From contig JAQOOI010000069.1 of the NCBI GenBank assembly GCA_028554645.1, positions 186,001 to 250,000 on the forward strand: a stretch of 64,000 bases of DNA, read 5' to 3'. A model generated the notes under the pieces. The model searched no databases and was not told the DNA's origin. It worked only from the letters and a program-made list of their open reading frames with translations. The translations under genes and the position numbers were made by a program. Shown here in pieces: positions 13,165-23,212 of the stretch (position 1 is its first letter; each line of letters begins with the position of its first letter). The stretch is from Omphalotus guepiniiformis. Taxonomy: Eukaryota > Basidiomycota > Agaricomycetes > Agaricales > Omphalotaceae.

Positions 13165-15015
13165 TCAAACCGTCTCTCGTTCTCTTTCCAATTCCTCCTT
13201 TTCGGGTGAACCATTTTCTGCGTTAGGTGTGGCAGATGTATACCTGGTAGATGGTTTCTCAGCGGACGCTGGGTTGGAAGGTACCTTCCAGAATTTCCAG
13301 CCGCCTTCGTATCCAAACCACACATGATGAGATGCGTGCGGGCCCCGAATGAACAGAATAGCCATTTGCAAACCAGTCCAGGCAAGGCAAAGTCCATAGC
13401 ATGCTCGCCATCCGTATTTGAGGAACACATCAGAGCCCGCAGAAGTACCCATAACTTGACCCAGGAACAGCTAATCACAACCATGGAGTCATTAGACATG
13501 GTCGATCCCTATAGAGCCGTGAAAATGGAACTTACTGAGACTGCGACAACAGCATTAAGACGTGAACGAGCAGATGGATTGATTCTACACAACCGAACTC
13601 AGTTATAAATACGCAATTGAGGGCAGATATGGACACGTACGTGAAGACACCGGTGATAAGTGACACTTGTAAAGTCTGGCGAAAAAGATCCAGGCCAATG
13701 ATAGCAATGATAATCGGTGCAAGGTTCAGACCGGCTCCAATAACCAGAACAGCTTGGAAAACCAATAAGGCGCACAACGAGAAGAACGCGCCATACCACG
13801 GGTAAATTTTGTCTATCGCCCTGCCGAAGAATGGACCGAGAGCGACACCGACGATACCAAGAAGACCGAATAGACCAATGACCAGTCTAGAAACGAGACG
13901 TCAATCGTTAGAAGTTAAACGTGATATGATAAAAAGAGATACTCACGAAGTGTACTGAAACGGAGGATCCAAAAGCAGGAACGTAAGTGTAACCCAGAAC
14001 GCAGTGAAACAGGCGTTACTGAGGAACAAAGAAAGCGAACTACAAATCAGCAGAGGCTGAGTAACAGCCAACTTGGCCATCGTGAGGAGAATCTTGAAGT
14101 AAGTCATCTGACCATCCCGATTCGCGGAAGGATAGTTTGGAATAATCAAATACGCCCCTAGCAGAATCGCAAACTGTAACCCGATAGCCATGTAATACAC
14201 CGCTCGGAAAGTAACAAAGTTGGCAATGACACCAGCAAGAACTCGACCGATGAGGATACCCATCATCAGAGCTGACCAAACGATGGCTACAGCACCAGCT
14301 TTACGATCTGGAGGTGCAAGTTCCGCGGCTAGAGGAACTAGAACTTGAGGTACGACAGTGAAGATACCAACTAGGAAATTGAGAGCTTCGAATGCAGCGA
14401 GGTTTTTCGTGATGGCTAAACCGATAGTCAAGGAACCAGACAGCAGGATCAGGACCAGAATCAGTTGACGTCGCTGGACTAAATCTCCGAGAGGCGTGAT
14501 AAGGAGTAGTCCAGCACAGTATCTAGGGTCACATCAGCAAATGTAAGCCCCATATCGATTGTCAGGAATCGTACCCAGCCTGAATGAGCGTTGGAATACT
14601 GAAAGTTTTAGTCAGCTCATCTAGCACTTGAAATCATTCACGAAGCGCTTACTTTGACACCGTCGATTCATCTACGCCAAAATCCGACGCGATAACACCT
14701 ACATTTATGAATCAGTCGCATTCCTATTTGGAGATACACGGTCTCGAACCTAGAATTGGTTGACAATAATACAAGTTGGCAACAGCTGGACGTGAACGAT
14801 CATATTAGCGTTCATATAGAGGATATTCAAGGTCAATACTCAGTAAACGTCGCTCCTAAACCAAATGCGATATTCATTCCAAGGCCGAAATGAAATTGTT
14901 TTCGAGGATCATAGCGCAACCACGTAGGAACAGGGAGGAAACCAAACTCTATATGCAAATCTTTGAATTCATCAACAGCAACCTCATGATCTTGACCTGG
15001 AGCTTGAGAGGACAT
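13165..15015 (-). CDS. major facilitator superfamily transporter
   Basis: A multi-exon membrane transporter with strongly hydrophobic segments in every large exon. The first exon begins MSSQAPGQDHEVAVDEF and leads into FHFGLGMNIAFGLGATFT. Next come a VANLYYCQPIL-like segment and a loop GDLVQRRQLIL that matches MFS motif A in position. Further helices include LVGIFTVVPQVLVPLAA, AIVWSALMMGILIGRVLAG and VIGLFGLLGIVGVALGPFFG. The hydrophilic, Glu/Arg-rich tail ends ELERERETV. The layout fits a 12-helix proton-coupled exporter of the DHA1 style in the plasma membrane. Lying between the polyketide synthase and the P450, it most likely exports the cluster product or gives self-protection; the substrate cannot be read from sequence. 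Small central exons were not mapped exactly. Start ATG 15015 and stop at 13165 are clear. Confidence 0.85.
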
Positions 15016-15609
15016 TACAGAATCGTTACAGCGATGATACTAGTGAGCGAGCTGGTGGGAGGCAAAAACAAAGGAGGGTCCGTAGCAATTTGAGGAACCT
15101 TTGCTTGATTGGTTCAGTCAGCAGAAGTCGAGGTTGACGCACCTTTTTCCACGATGACAAAGCATGATCTTGCCGGCAACTGTCAACCGTCTTGTCCTAT
15201 GAGAAGGGTAGAACAATTGCTTGTCGCGGGAGGGAGATCGCGGGAGGGAGACTCGTAAACAACGGAAGTATATGAACCTTCCAAATGCGGATTGCCGACC
15301 AGTCCCGCCGGCCGGTGATGCCGGACCTTCAATTCATTCCAATCCTGCGCAGTCTACGAGGAAAAATAGAAATGAGGGTTACATGCGTCTGAGGTGATAG
15401 AGCTTGAGTTGTGGATAAAAATGAACTGAGATCGCAACTCAGTACGGAAATACATACGGATATGTGCAGTACATATATGCTTTTTTTAGGCTGGGAACGA
15501 GACCGTTACTAATATGACATTTCATCAGGTTCTGAGACGATTAAAGGATATTTATACCCCCCACACTGATACACACCAAGGACCCCTCATTCCGTTAACT
15601 ATCAAAGAA
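15016..15609. promoter_or_regulatory. divergent promoter region (MFS / P450)
   Basis: This 594 bp separates two head-to-head cluster genes, so it should contain both promoters and is a natural site for shared control. A perfect 14-bp direct repeat (tcgcgggagggaga) sits back to back at 15224-15237 and 15238-15251. GC-rich CCGGCCGG-type words occur near 15305-15325. A TATA-like stretch (tatttata) lies about 60 bp before the P450 ATG. No factor can be named. Confidence 0.5.
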
Positions 15610-18077
15610 ATGGCACTAAGCACTTTGGAAGTCGCCGTAGGCTTCGTTGTTGTCTCTCTCTTCCTTTACTTCCAGTTCATCAGGACCAAATCGAGCCAGC
15701 CTCTTCCACCTGGCCCTAGAGGTCTCCCCTTCCTCGGTGCTAAAGTCAATCAAGAGAAGATTGAACCATGGATTGCCTATAGGAAGTTGGCCGACACCTA
15801 CGGTAAACACTGCTCTCACTCAGTGCTTGTTCTTTGGCTGTCATTTACGCGTCTGTTTTTCATTCCATAGGTGATATCGTCTATCATGAAGGTTGGGGCC
15901 GGAAAGTCATCGTGTTGCACAACTATCAATCTGCTCATGATCTCCTCACCTCTCGTGCTGGTATCTACTCCAATCGTCCCATCATGACTATGGCTCGCAA
16001 GCTGTAAGTATCTGTTATTTTTTCTATTTAAAAACAAGTACTTACTATGTTCTATCTACTCCAGTGTTGGGTACGACTACTCCATCGCTCTCGCCGACTA
16101 CAGCCCTCGAGTAGTCTTTATGCGCAAAGCCGTTCAAACCGAGCTCGCACCCAAGAACCTCAGTCGTTTCCGTCCCACTCAACATGTCGAGATCTCCATT
16201 CTGCTCGGAAAGCTTCTTAACCAGCCAAATGACTTTTTCGACCATATCAGAATGTACGTCTGTTCTTTCTCTCTTCAACTCCGAATAGATTGAACTGTTG
16301 AACCTTATGATTGATATCCGCTTTCTTTTTCATTTCCTCCTCACCTCACCTCACCTCCCATTCAAAAAGCTTGATCGCCTATCAAATCTTCTCCATCGCC
16401 TACGGATTCCGTCCTAAATCAGATAAAGAACCTCTCTTGCTCTGTATCAAGAAGATGATGGAGGACTTTGCCCTCTTCGCAAAGCCCGGTGCATTCCTCG
16501 TTGATGACTTTCCTATTCGTAAGTACCATAAAAGCTCAACTCCCATCATCTCACCGACTCCCCTGAGCAGTGAGATACGTCCCCGAATGGTTCCCCGGCG
16601 CTTCGTTCAGGAAATTCGGACGTGAAGCTAACGAACGTATCCTCGACGTCGTACTCACTCCTTTCAACATCGTCAGGTCTCGTCTCGTAAGTAAATGTAC
16701 TTATTGTATCTATCTATCTGGTGCTAATCTCTGTGATACCGTGACCTGCAGGAAAAACACGACCTCACTCCTTCCGTCGTAGCGACTTTCCTACAGAACC
16801 GTGATGCCTCTACTCCCGAAAAGGAAGACATGCTTCGATGGGCCGCAGAGGCCGTCTTCGCTGCTGGTTCTGATACCGTAAGTACTTACAACTTGCAACC
16901 CCTCGCTCTCCTACCAAACTCCAAATGCTAATGTAAACACTAAACCCCCTAGACCGGAAGCGCACTCCTCGTATTCATCCTAACCATGGCTCTCAACCTC
17001 GAAGCCCAACATAGAGCCCATGCCGAACTAGACGCTTGGATCGGAGACGACGAGCTCCACTTCCCTACTATCGAAGAAGACAGACATAAACTTCCCTACA
17101 TTGATAAAATCCTCTGGGAATCTTTCCGTTTCCAACCGGTCGTCCCACTCGGTAAGTAAAACCAAATACCAACTCAACTCTCCCGATGAAAACCGATTCT
17201 GATTTGTCCTATCTATGTATATCACCAAATACTGTGCTGTCGTGGTTATAGGTCTCCCGCACTGTGTCACACAGGAAGACGAATACAAAGGTTACCGTAT
17301 TCCAAAAGGCGCTACAGTCTTCGCTAATGTATGGTATGTAATGATAAACTTCCTCACCATCCCCTCCTGTGCTCCCCCCGATTACCCAATACACTTCCTA
17401 CTCCATATACCACAACCACAAACCACTCACTTGAAAAAATCTTCAAATCAATTTCCATGGGTTCGTTCTTATCCTAATCTAACCTTTCCTTCCTTCCTTT
17501 CAGGGCAATCCTCCACGACGAACGTCTCTTCCCTGACCCGGAAAAGTTCGATCCGGACCGCTACGACCGAGCCATTCCCAACGAAAACATCAACATGGAT
17601 CCTCGCAAAGTCATTTTTGGATTTGGTCGCCGGTATGTGCCTGAATCGAGTTCGGAAACCCTCCCAACTGTTGTACTCACTGCATTGCGTTGTACTTCAT
17701 CTGTATAGAATCTGCGTAGGCCAACACCTCGCCGAAGCAAGTCTCTGGATGGGAATAACCTCTATTCTCCTCGCATACGAAATAACACCAGCTACAGACG
17801 ATAAAGGCGTTCAAATTCCTATTAGTGGCAAATTCACACCTGGAATGATTACGTGAGTGGTTTTTTCACTTATCCAAATTTTCCCAATCTTGTTCTGTTC
17901 TTGTGTTCTGACATACTGACATACCCTCCCCCCCCCAAAAAAAAAAAAAAAAAAAAAAAAAACAGCCGCGCACTCCCCTTCCAATGCAAATTTACTCCCC
18001 GTTCTGATAAAGCTCTCGCTCTTATCAAAACTTCGTACTCTGATGCTCTTGAGCAAATTAGCAAGGGCGCGCAGTGA
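15610..18077 (+). CDS. cytochrome P450 monooxygenase
   Basis: A microsomal P450 encoded in about a dozen exons. After the ATG at 15610 comes one membrane anchor (VAVGFVVVSLFLYFQF), then the proline hinge PLPPGPRGLPFLG. The oxygen-binding I-helix reads AAGSDTTG across an intron, the K-helix ExxR is ESFR in ILWESFR, and the haem loop is FGFGRRICVGQHLAE with the thiolate Cys. All elements needed for catalysis are present and in frame after removal of GT-AG introns such as 15803-15870. An upstream in-frame ATG at 15514 would add 32 residues before the anchor and is less likely. It is divergent from the MFS gene and close to the polyketide synthase, so oxidation of the polyketide is the inferred role. 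The last intron contains a C9-A26 homopolymer. Confidence 0.92.
17928..17962. repeat. C9/A26 homopolymer inside the last P450 intron
   Basis: Nine C bases are followed directly by 26 A bases, ending in the cag splice acceptor. The acceptor therefore has no pyrimidine tract in its last 25 bases. Lengths of such runs are often uncertain in assemblies. Confidence 0.85.
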
Positions 18078-18509
18078 GTCACGTTGAGGTCCACTGAGAC
18101 TCACCGGCACCAGTAGCCTTCTCCGTATTTACTGTAGACTCAACAAGATAAGGTATCCCTTGACTGTAAAATTGAACCTGAATATCAGAAGCGAATCCCC
18201 ACTGTCGTCATCATGATATTCAGATGTCTTGCATTTCTGTACGTGTGTAAGTAACGTGAATGTTATTTCTGCAGACAGGATGTTTTTCCATTGGATTGGG
18301 TGTTGGTGAGGGTTGTGTATCTTATAAGTGCTGGGCGCCGAGGGTTTCAATGAGATCAATGAGATAAGAAAATGACTTAACTCAAAAGCAATGTTCCATT
18401 GAGAAGGATACAGTATCATGTTGAGCTGCTGGATCACATCAGAAGAATATCCCTGTAAGAAAACAGCCTCCAGCTGTCAATGCCAACAGTGGAGTCATGG
18501 ATGTAACGT
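18078..18509. other. intergenic after P450, nothing recognised
   Basis: The P450 3' end and about 400 bp of non-coding DNA. Short open frames on either strand show no family resemblance. Confidence 0.4.
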
Positions 18510-19175
18510 TAAGGAAGACCCTCTTGGATGAAAGAGCATAATCACACCACGGAGACCTTCCCACTAAATCAGTGTTTCAAGGTTTTCGGGGAACGTCCAC
18601 GAAATACTCCTGTATTTTATAGGCTTTCTCAACAGGTCGATGACGACGAATTGTCACTGGAGGCTTATCTCCGAATAATTTTGTGTGAAAATTACCAGGT
18701 TCATGCTCTTGAACGCATCATCGAGACTAGAAAACCGTGACCGTTGGGGGCAGTAGTTCGATATCCTGATTCCTGAGGACCTGTCTCGACTCTCCGGATG
18801 ATTCGATGTTGATGCGGAGGATGTTGGATAGTAGCCTATCATTCCAAGTATTTTCATCAGAAAGACAGAAGCATGGCTATGCATTAACACACACGTAAAC
18901 TTGTGACTATTGAAGCCAGCAAACAGCAGTCCGAAGGCTCATACCACCCCAACGTTCCTGAGACCCTCGAATATGGTAGACGCGAGAACGATACAGAAAT
19001 AACCACATCTCCCGTTGTGATTTTGTGACGTTTAGTTTGGTGAACTCTTGTAGCTCTCTTTGGATTAATCAAAGCGTTCGCGAACATTGAAACGATATGT
19101 AGACTGGCGGAAGAACGAGCTAGTAAGCGCCCGAGTTGGCCCGGGCGCTAGTAGCCGCGTGATACGTTACGCTCG
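18510..19175 (+). repeat. duplicated tail of the DUF6535 gene plus downstream DNA
   Basis: This segment copies the 3' end of the gene at 23213-26016 and its downstream flank (about 25785-26440) with scattered substitutions and small indels. The coding part (about 18528-18740) still reads HNHTTETFPLNQCFKVFG in the matching frame. It ends early in ...IIETRKP after a 3-nt loss (gagactagaaa against gagactatagaaa plus neighbouring changes). It has no promoter or upstream exons, so it is a gene fragment. The matching flank includes the word cgcccgagttggcc near 19128 and 26398. Confidence 0.85.
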
Positions 19176-19599
19176 CGGGCGGCGTTTTGCCCTTTTCTTC
19201 GCGCATGTCTCTCACAACTCAAAAACCACAAATGGACTGAGCGATTGAATAATATTCCTCTGCTTCAGATATAACAGTGATGAAGACTGTGCTCACCGTT
19301 GTAATGGCTCGAACAATCTCTGGAAAGACGTCTACATTCGTATGAGGTAATACCCCACAGCTCACCTCTGCGAAAACTTCAAAAAATCTCAACCTCGGTG
19401 CAAGTCCGGTGAATACGAATGCATTAGTCAGACGCGATGCCATTTCGCCAGGCGGCCCACTTCAGACGGAACATACGATTGGGATATAATGCTGGTGAGT
19501 AAAGTGATTCGCATTCCCGGAGTACTGTGAGTACTACATAGCCTATTTTGCATGGATGTAGTGGTGGATATTGCTATAGGACCACGTCAGCATCACGTA
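19176..19599. other. intergenic, one unassigned open frame
   Basis: A 74-codon open frame on the minus strand (19219-19443, beginning MASRLTNAFVFTGLAP) shows no recognisable family. It could be a remnant of whatever lay beyond the XRN1 pseudogene. Nothing else stands out. Confidence 0.3.
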
Positions 19600-22050
19600 T
19601 ATTGAAGGAGAGTGCAAATGCACCTATTGAGCAGGTCGGAAACCAACCGCAGGTACTTGTCCGGGTGCTGGTGAACAAAGGACCGATATGTAGGAGGGGG
19701 GAGAGAGAGGGGGGATAAGTGAGGGAAACCCAACCAAAACGTCTTTCCCCGTTACCACACCGTCTTTCAACCTCGAAATTAAAACTTGTCCGAGATCAGG
19801 ATCGAGCATAGCGAGGTCGTCGAGTGTTTCCGTTTTACGCACACAGCGGTAGACCGGTGGGAAGAATCCCGGTAGGACAAAGGATACTCGGATGGTTCGG
19901 CGTTGAGTCCGATGAACGTTAACTTCGTGCTTGTACCAAATGAATGAATTTCGTTGACGCTCCTCCGGGGGGTTAGGAGACGCTCATTTGCTTTGAGAAG
20001 GTGTCGAATTAATTGGATGCTTTTTTACCATTTAGGTCGAATTTGAGAGGGTAGAAGTGGAGGATTGTTGGGTCGGTCATTAGGTCCTATAGAAGAAAAA
20101 GTTTTAGAAGGGGTAGGCGGGGGTAGAACGGGTTAGAACGTACCCGATACGCAACAGGGATATGTTCCCTACTAGCAACCGGTAAAATCCCCATGAGCTG
20201 CTCAAATGGTCTAAACGGCGTCCCAAGTTCGAAATCAAACTTTTGATACCCCTCTTAACACCTTCCCTTCCCTTTTCCTCCTCCTCTCCCAGCCCCACTC
20301 GCAACATCCTCACCATCCTTCCGCCTCTCCTATCCCAGTCCCCACAAAGCACCCTCGCTCAAATCCGACATCCTAGGCGCATAATGATAATGCCCAGGAT
20401 TTAACCGCACCAAGATAATATCGCATGACCAGTGTATCGATATACCAGCGCGTGCACTTGCTCCGGATCGCCGTAGGATTTTCGAGTTTGCTTATTTGAG
20501 ATTCTGGGAACGGGCGGCGCGGGTGTCGAAGTCTATGGTGGAAGCGGAGGCGGTGGTGGAGGGACAGGAGGAGTACTGGTTTAAGACGAATTGAATTGCT
20601 GCCCGCAATTCTTCGTCTTCTGAAGATGATGACGAGTCCTCCGAGTTGACTTCGTCGGAAGCGGCGGAGGCGGAGGCATCGTCTGCTGCGTCGCCGTTCA
20701 GCGGCACGAGATGTATAGACAAAACGAGATCATACCCATTTTCGTCGCATTTATCTCACACCAGCGAGAGATGTAAATCATCCGCGAGGGTGAACTTTTT
20801 ATCCTTCGCAAGGAAAACATTCGGCATCGTCAGCGGTTCCTTCCGTTTACTCTCCACCGATTCATTCACAGCATCGAATATCTCTTTCCAAGTCATGCTC
20901 AACACCACCTGATTTCCAATTACTTCAACACGACCCGAAGCCTAGGAAGATCGAGCGTCCAAGCGTCGTCGATGTATCCTTCAAGAGAAGGTAACACCTT
21001 TTTATACACCTCGAACAACTTCTCCTGTCCATTTGCGTGGATATGCAAATCAGGGAGGTTCGGTAGGAAGTCGTTCCCGACGAAAACAGCGAGCAGGAGG
21101 AAGTCGTCTATGATGCGGTCCAGAAGTAAGGGAAAGACAAGGCTTTTGCGATAGAGTGGAACTCGATATCGACGTATTTGCGGAGGAGAGACAAGTGAAG
21201 GAGGTAGAATTTGATTGATGTTGGATTTGCTGTTATGAGAAGGGCCGAATTTGACTTCTTCTCGAAGGAGACAAAAATGAGGGTCGTGGCTTAGGAGGCC
21301 GAGCATGATGAGGTCTGCGTCAAAGCCATACAGACAATGCCGTATCTGGGGTTGTTGCTCCGCTGCGAACGCGGGAGACGAGTGTACTCCATGATTCTTC
21401 TCCTGGTACTTCGTAGCCCGACAACACGACCTCGACATTCATGTTCCGCCAATGCGAGTCTTCAGTGACTTTCTTGTTGATATACGTGAGCTGGTCGGAT
21501 AGTCTTGCCATGAAGGGTATACCTGGTGTAATGCAGTTACTGTCGAAAGCCTTCTGCTCCGCAGGCTTCTCTCCTGTAGCCTCTGCCTTCTCTCGAACCT
21601 CCCTCGCCTCCTTCGCTGCCCTAAGCCGCCTACTCCGCTGTTAATTCATCTTCGCTCGTGGCGAAATACTATCAACGGCGATGAAGAAAAGTTTCTTGGG
21701 GTTTACTTTACTGTAAAGGTCGATATAAGCGAATATTGAAGTGATACTTGTTCTTCTGATAGTCGAAATGAGTATGTGTATGGCGCCGTTGAAATCGACA
21801 TACTTAGAGGTTGTCTATGGACGGATTTAGCAATGAAGACATAATGAGGTGAAAATGCAACCGGGACGCACCAAATTCAGGAATCTTGTTCTATTCAACT
21901 AGCTTTTCCTTGAGTTAGTTAGGATGCCAGAGGGTATCGTTCTATGTTCAAGATTCAGAGAAAAATTATACTTCAGAGATTAAAGACGAATGTGTACGAA
22001 ATGTATCGGAAGAACCACACAGAATGGGGGTCAGTGAGCTCGATCAGCGT
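19600..22050 (-). pseudogene. XRN1-like 5'-3' exoribonuclease pseudogene
   Basis: Pieces of the N-terminal nuclease region of XRN1 follow in the correct order on the minus strand: ERYPLAS (about 21930), NKIPEF, VDFNGAIH, SPRAKMN, CITPGIPFMARLSDQL, VEVVLSGYEVPGE, HCLYGFDADLIMLGLLSHDP (about 21330-21270), [28 protein letters not shown] (about 20200) and DLMTDPTILHFYPLKF (about 20060). XRN1 degrades decapped mRNA. This copy cannot be functional. A TAA (21641-21643) replaces one of the two conserved Gln after PRAKMN, frames shift after VPGE and near NLY, and the rest of the protein is not visible. It was an intron-containing gene (a phase-consistent intron precedes DNL near 21830), so it is a decayed gene copy rather than a processed cDNA. 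A functional XRN1 presumably exists elsewhere. Confidence 0.85.
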
Positions 22051-23212
22051 ATCTTTGGAATACCTGAAAGGCATTCAGTCAGTATTCTATGAGAGTAGTG
22101 ATAACTTACCCATTCTGAGTCGTGGTGGTTAGCGAAGCAGACTGAGTGTGTGTTGACACGTGATGTGTGGTGGTCTGTGCTTTGCGCAATACCTCAAAGA
22201 ACGCCGGTGAGCCTCGAAGTCGAATCTCAGTCTGCGTTACGGTTATGGCCTTTATTTTCGTTGATGTACGGCTGTAGTATGACTGTATGTTATCACACGT
22301 TCGGTGCGAGTTCGAATAGAAGCGGAAGCGGCGAAGACATGATTGTGTCCCAGGAGTGCTCAAGTGAGCATCCCCCTTCGATTCTCTGATCGCTACTGTA
22401 GCTCGCTTCCCTTCAGACACGAGCTCATATCCCATCCTGCGTGGACGTACTGGTCTCTGAAGCCTTTGCCTCAAGAGTTCAGACCTTCAAACAATGCCAT
22501 ATTTCTCTTTTTCGAACTATCATATCCTGAATGCGAGAAAGTATGCAGGTGCAAAGCTCTGCTAGGATGCCAACCTGATTCCTGTGCACTGTGCAGCGGA
22601 CGGTCATTTACCCTTGCTTATTCTACGATTCGTAGCACAACTTGAACTTGGTCAAAGACTACAAGTGTTGCAACTTCCGCCGGTCCTGCTGCAGCCTTGC
22701 TCCGTCCTGCAGGCAGCAGAAGCAAGAGCGCCACTGTCATAAAATCGCCACTGTCAAGTTCGATTCTGTTTGACTCGTAGAACAACCACTTGAGCTTGAG
22801 CTTGAAGGTCAAAGACTACGACTTGCCGGACCCCGGTCCTGTTCTGTCCTGTTCCAACCTTGCTCCAGCCTGCAGGGAAGCAATAGCGCCACTGACATCA
22901 AAGCACGCCACCGTCAACCTCGATTCTGCCATGCAACTTCATGTTCAGTTCGCTGCTCTCCGATATCCTCTTCGCTTCGTTCTCGGTTGCCAATGTGTGT
23001 CAGGAGGAAACTTGGAGAAAGTCACAACAACGGTCAGCTTCATTTTACGCCTGGCTTTTCTCAGATAGATTCAAAAATACTAATTGAAATCACAGAATCA
23101 CCACTTGCTTCTTGGTGAATGTCGTGCATTCAGTGGCGTTTGACATGTGGTGCGCACGTATATAACTCTGCTGGTGGGATGTTCTGTTTTACCCCTCGTT
23201 CTACACCACAAT
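22051..23212. other. intergenic with a diverged tandem duplication
   Basis: No gene was recognised. Two adjacent, diverged units of about 150 bp (about 22628-22770 and 22780-22930) share 'ggtcaaagactac', 'ccttgctcc', 'cctgcag', 'gcgccactg' and 'tcgattctg' in the same order. The last 100 bp should contain the promoter of the gene starting at 23213. Confidence 0.45.
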
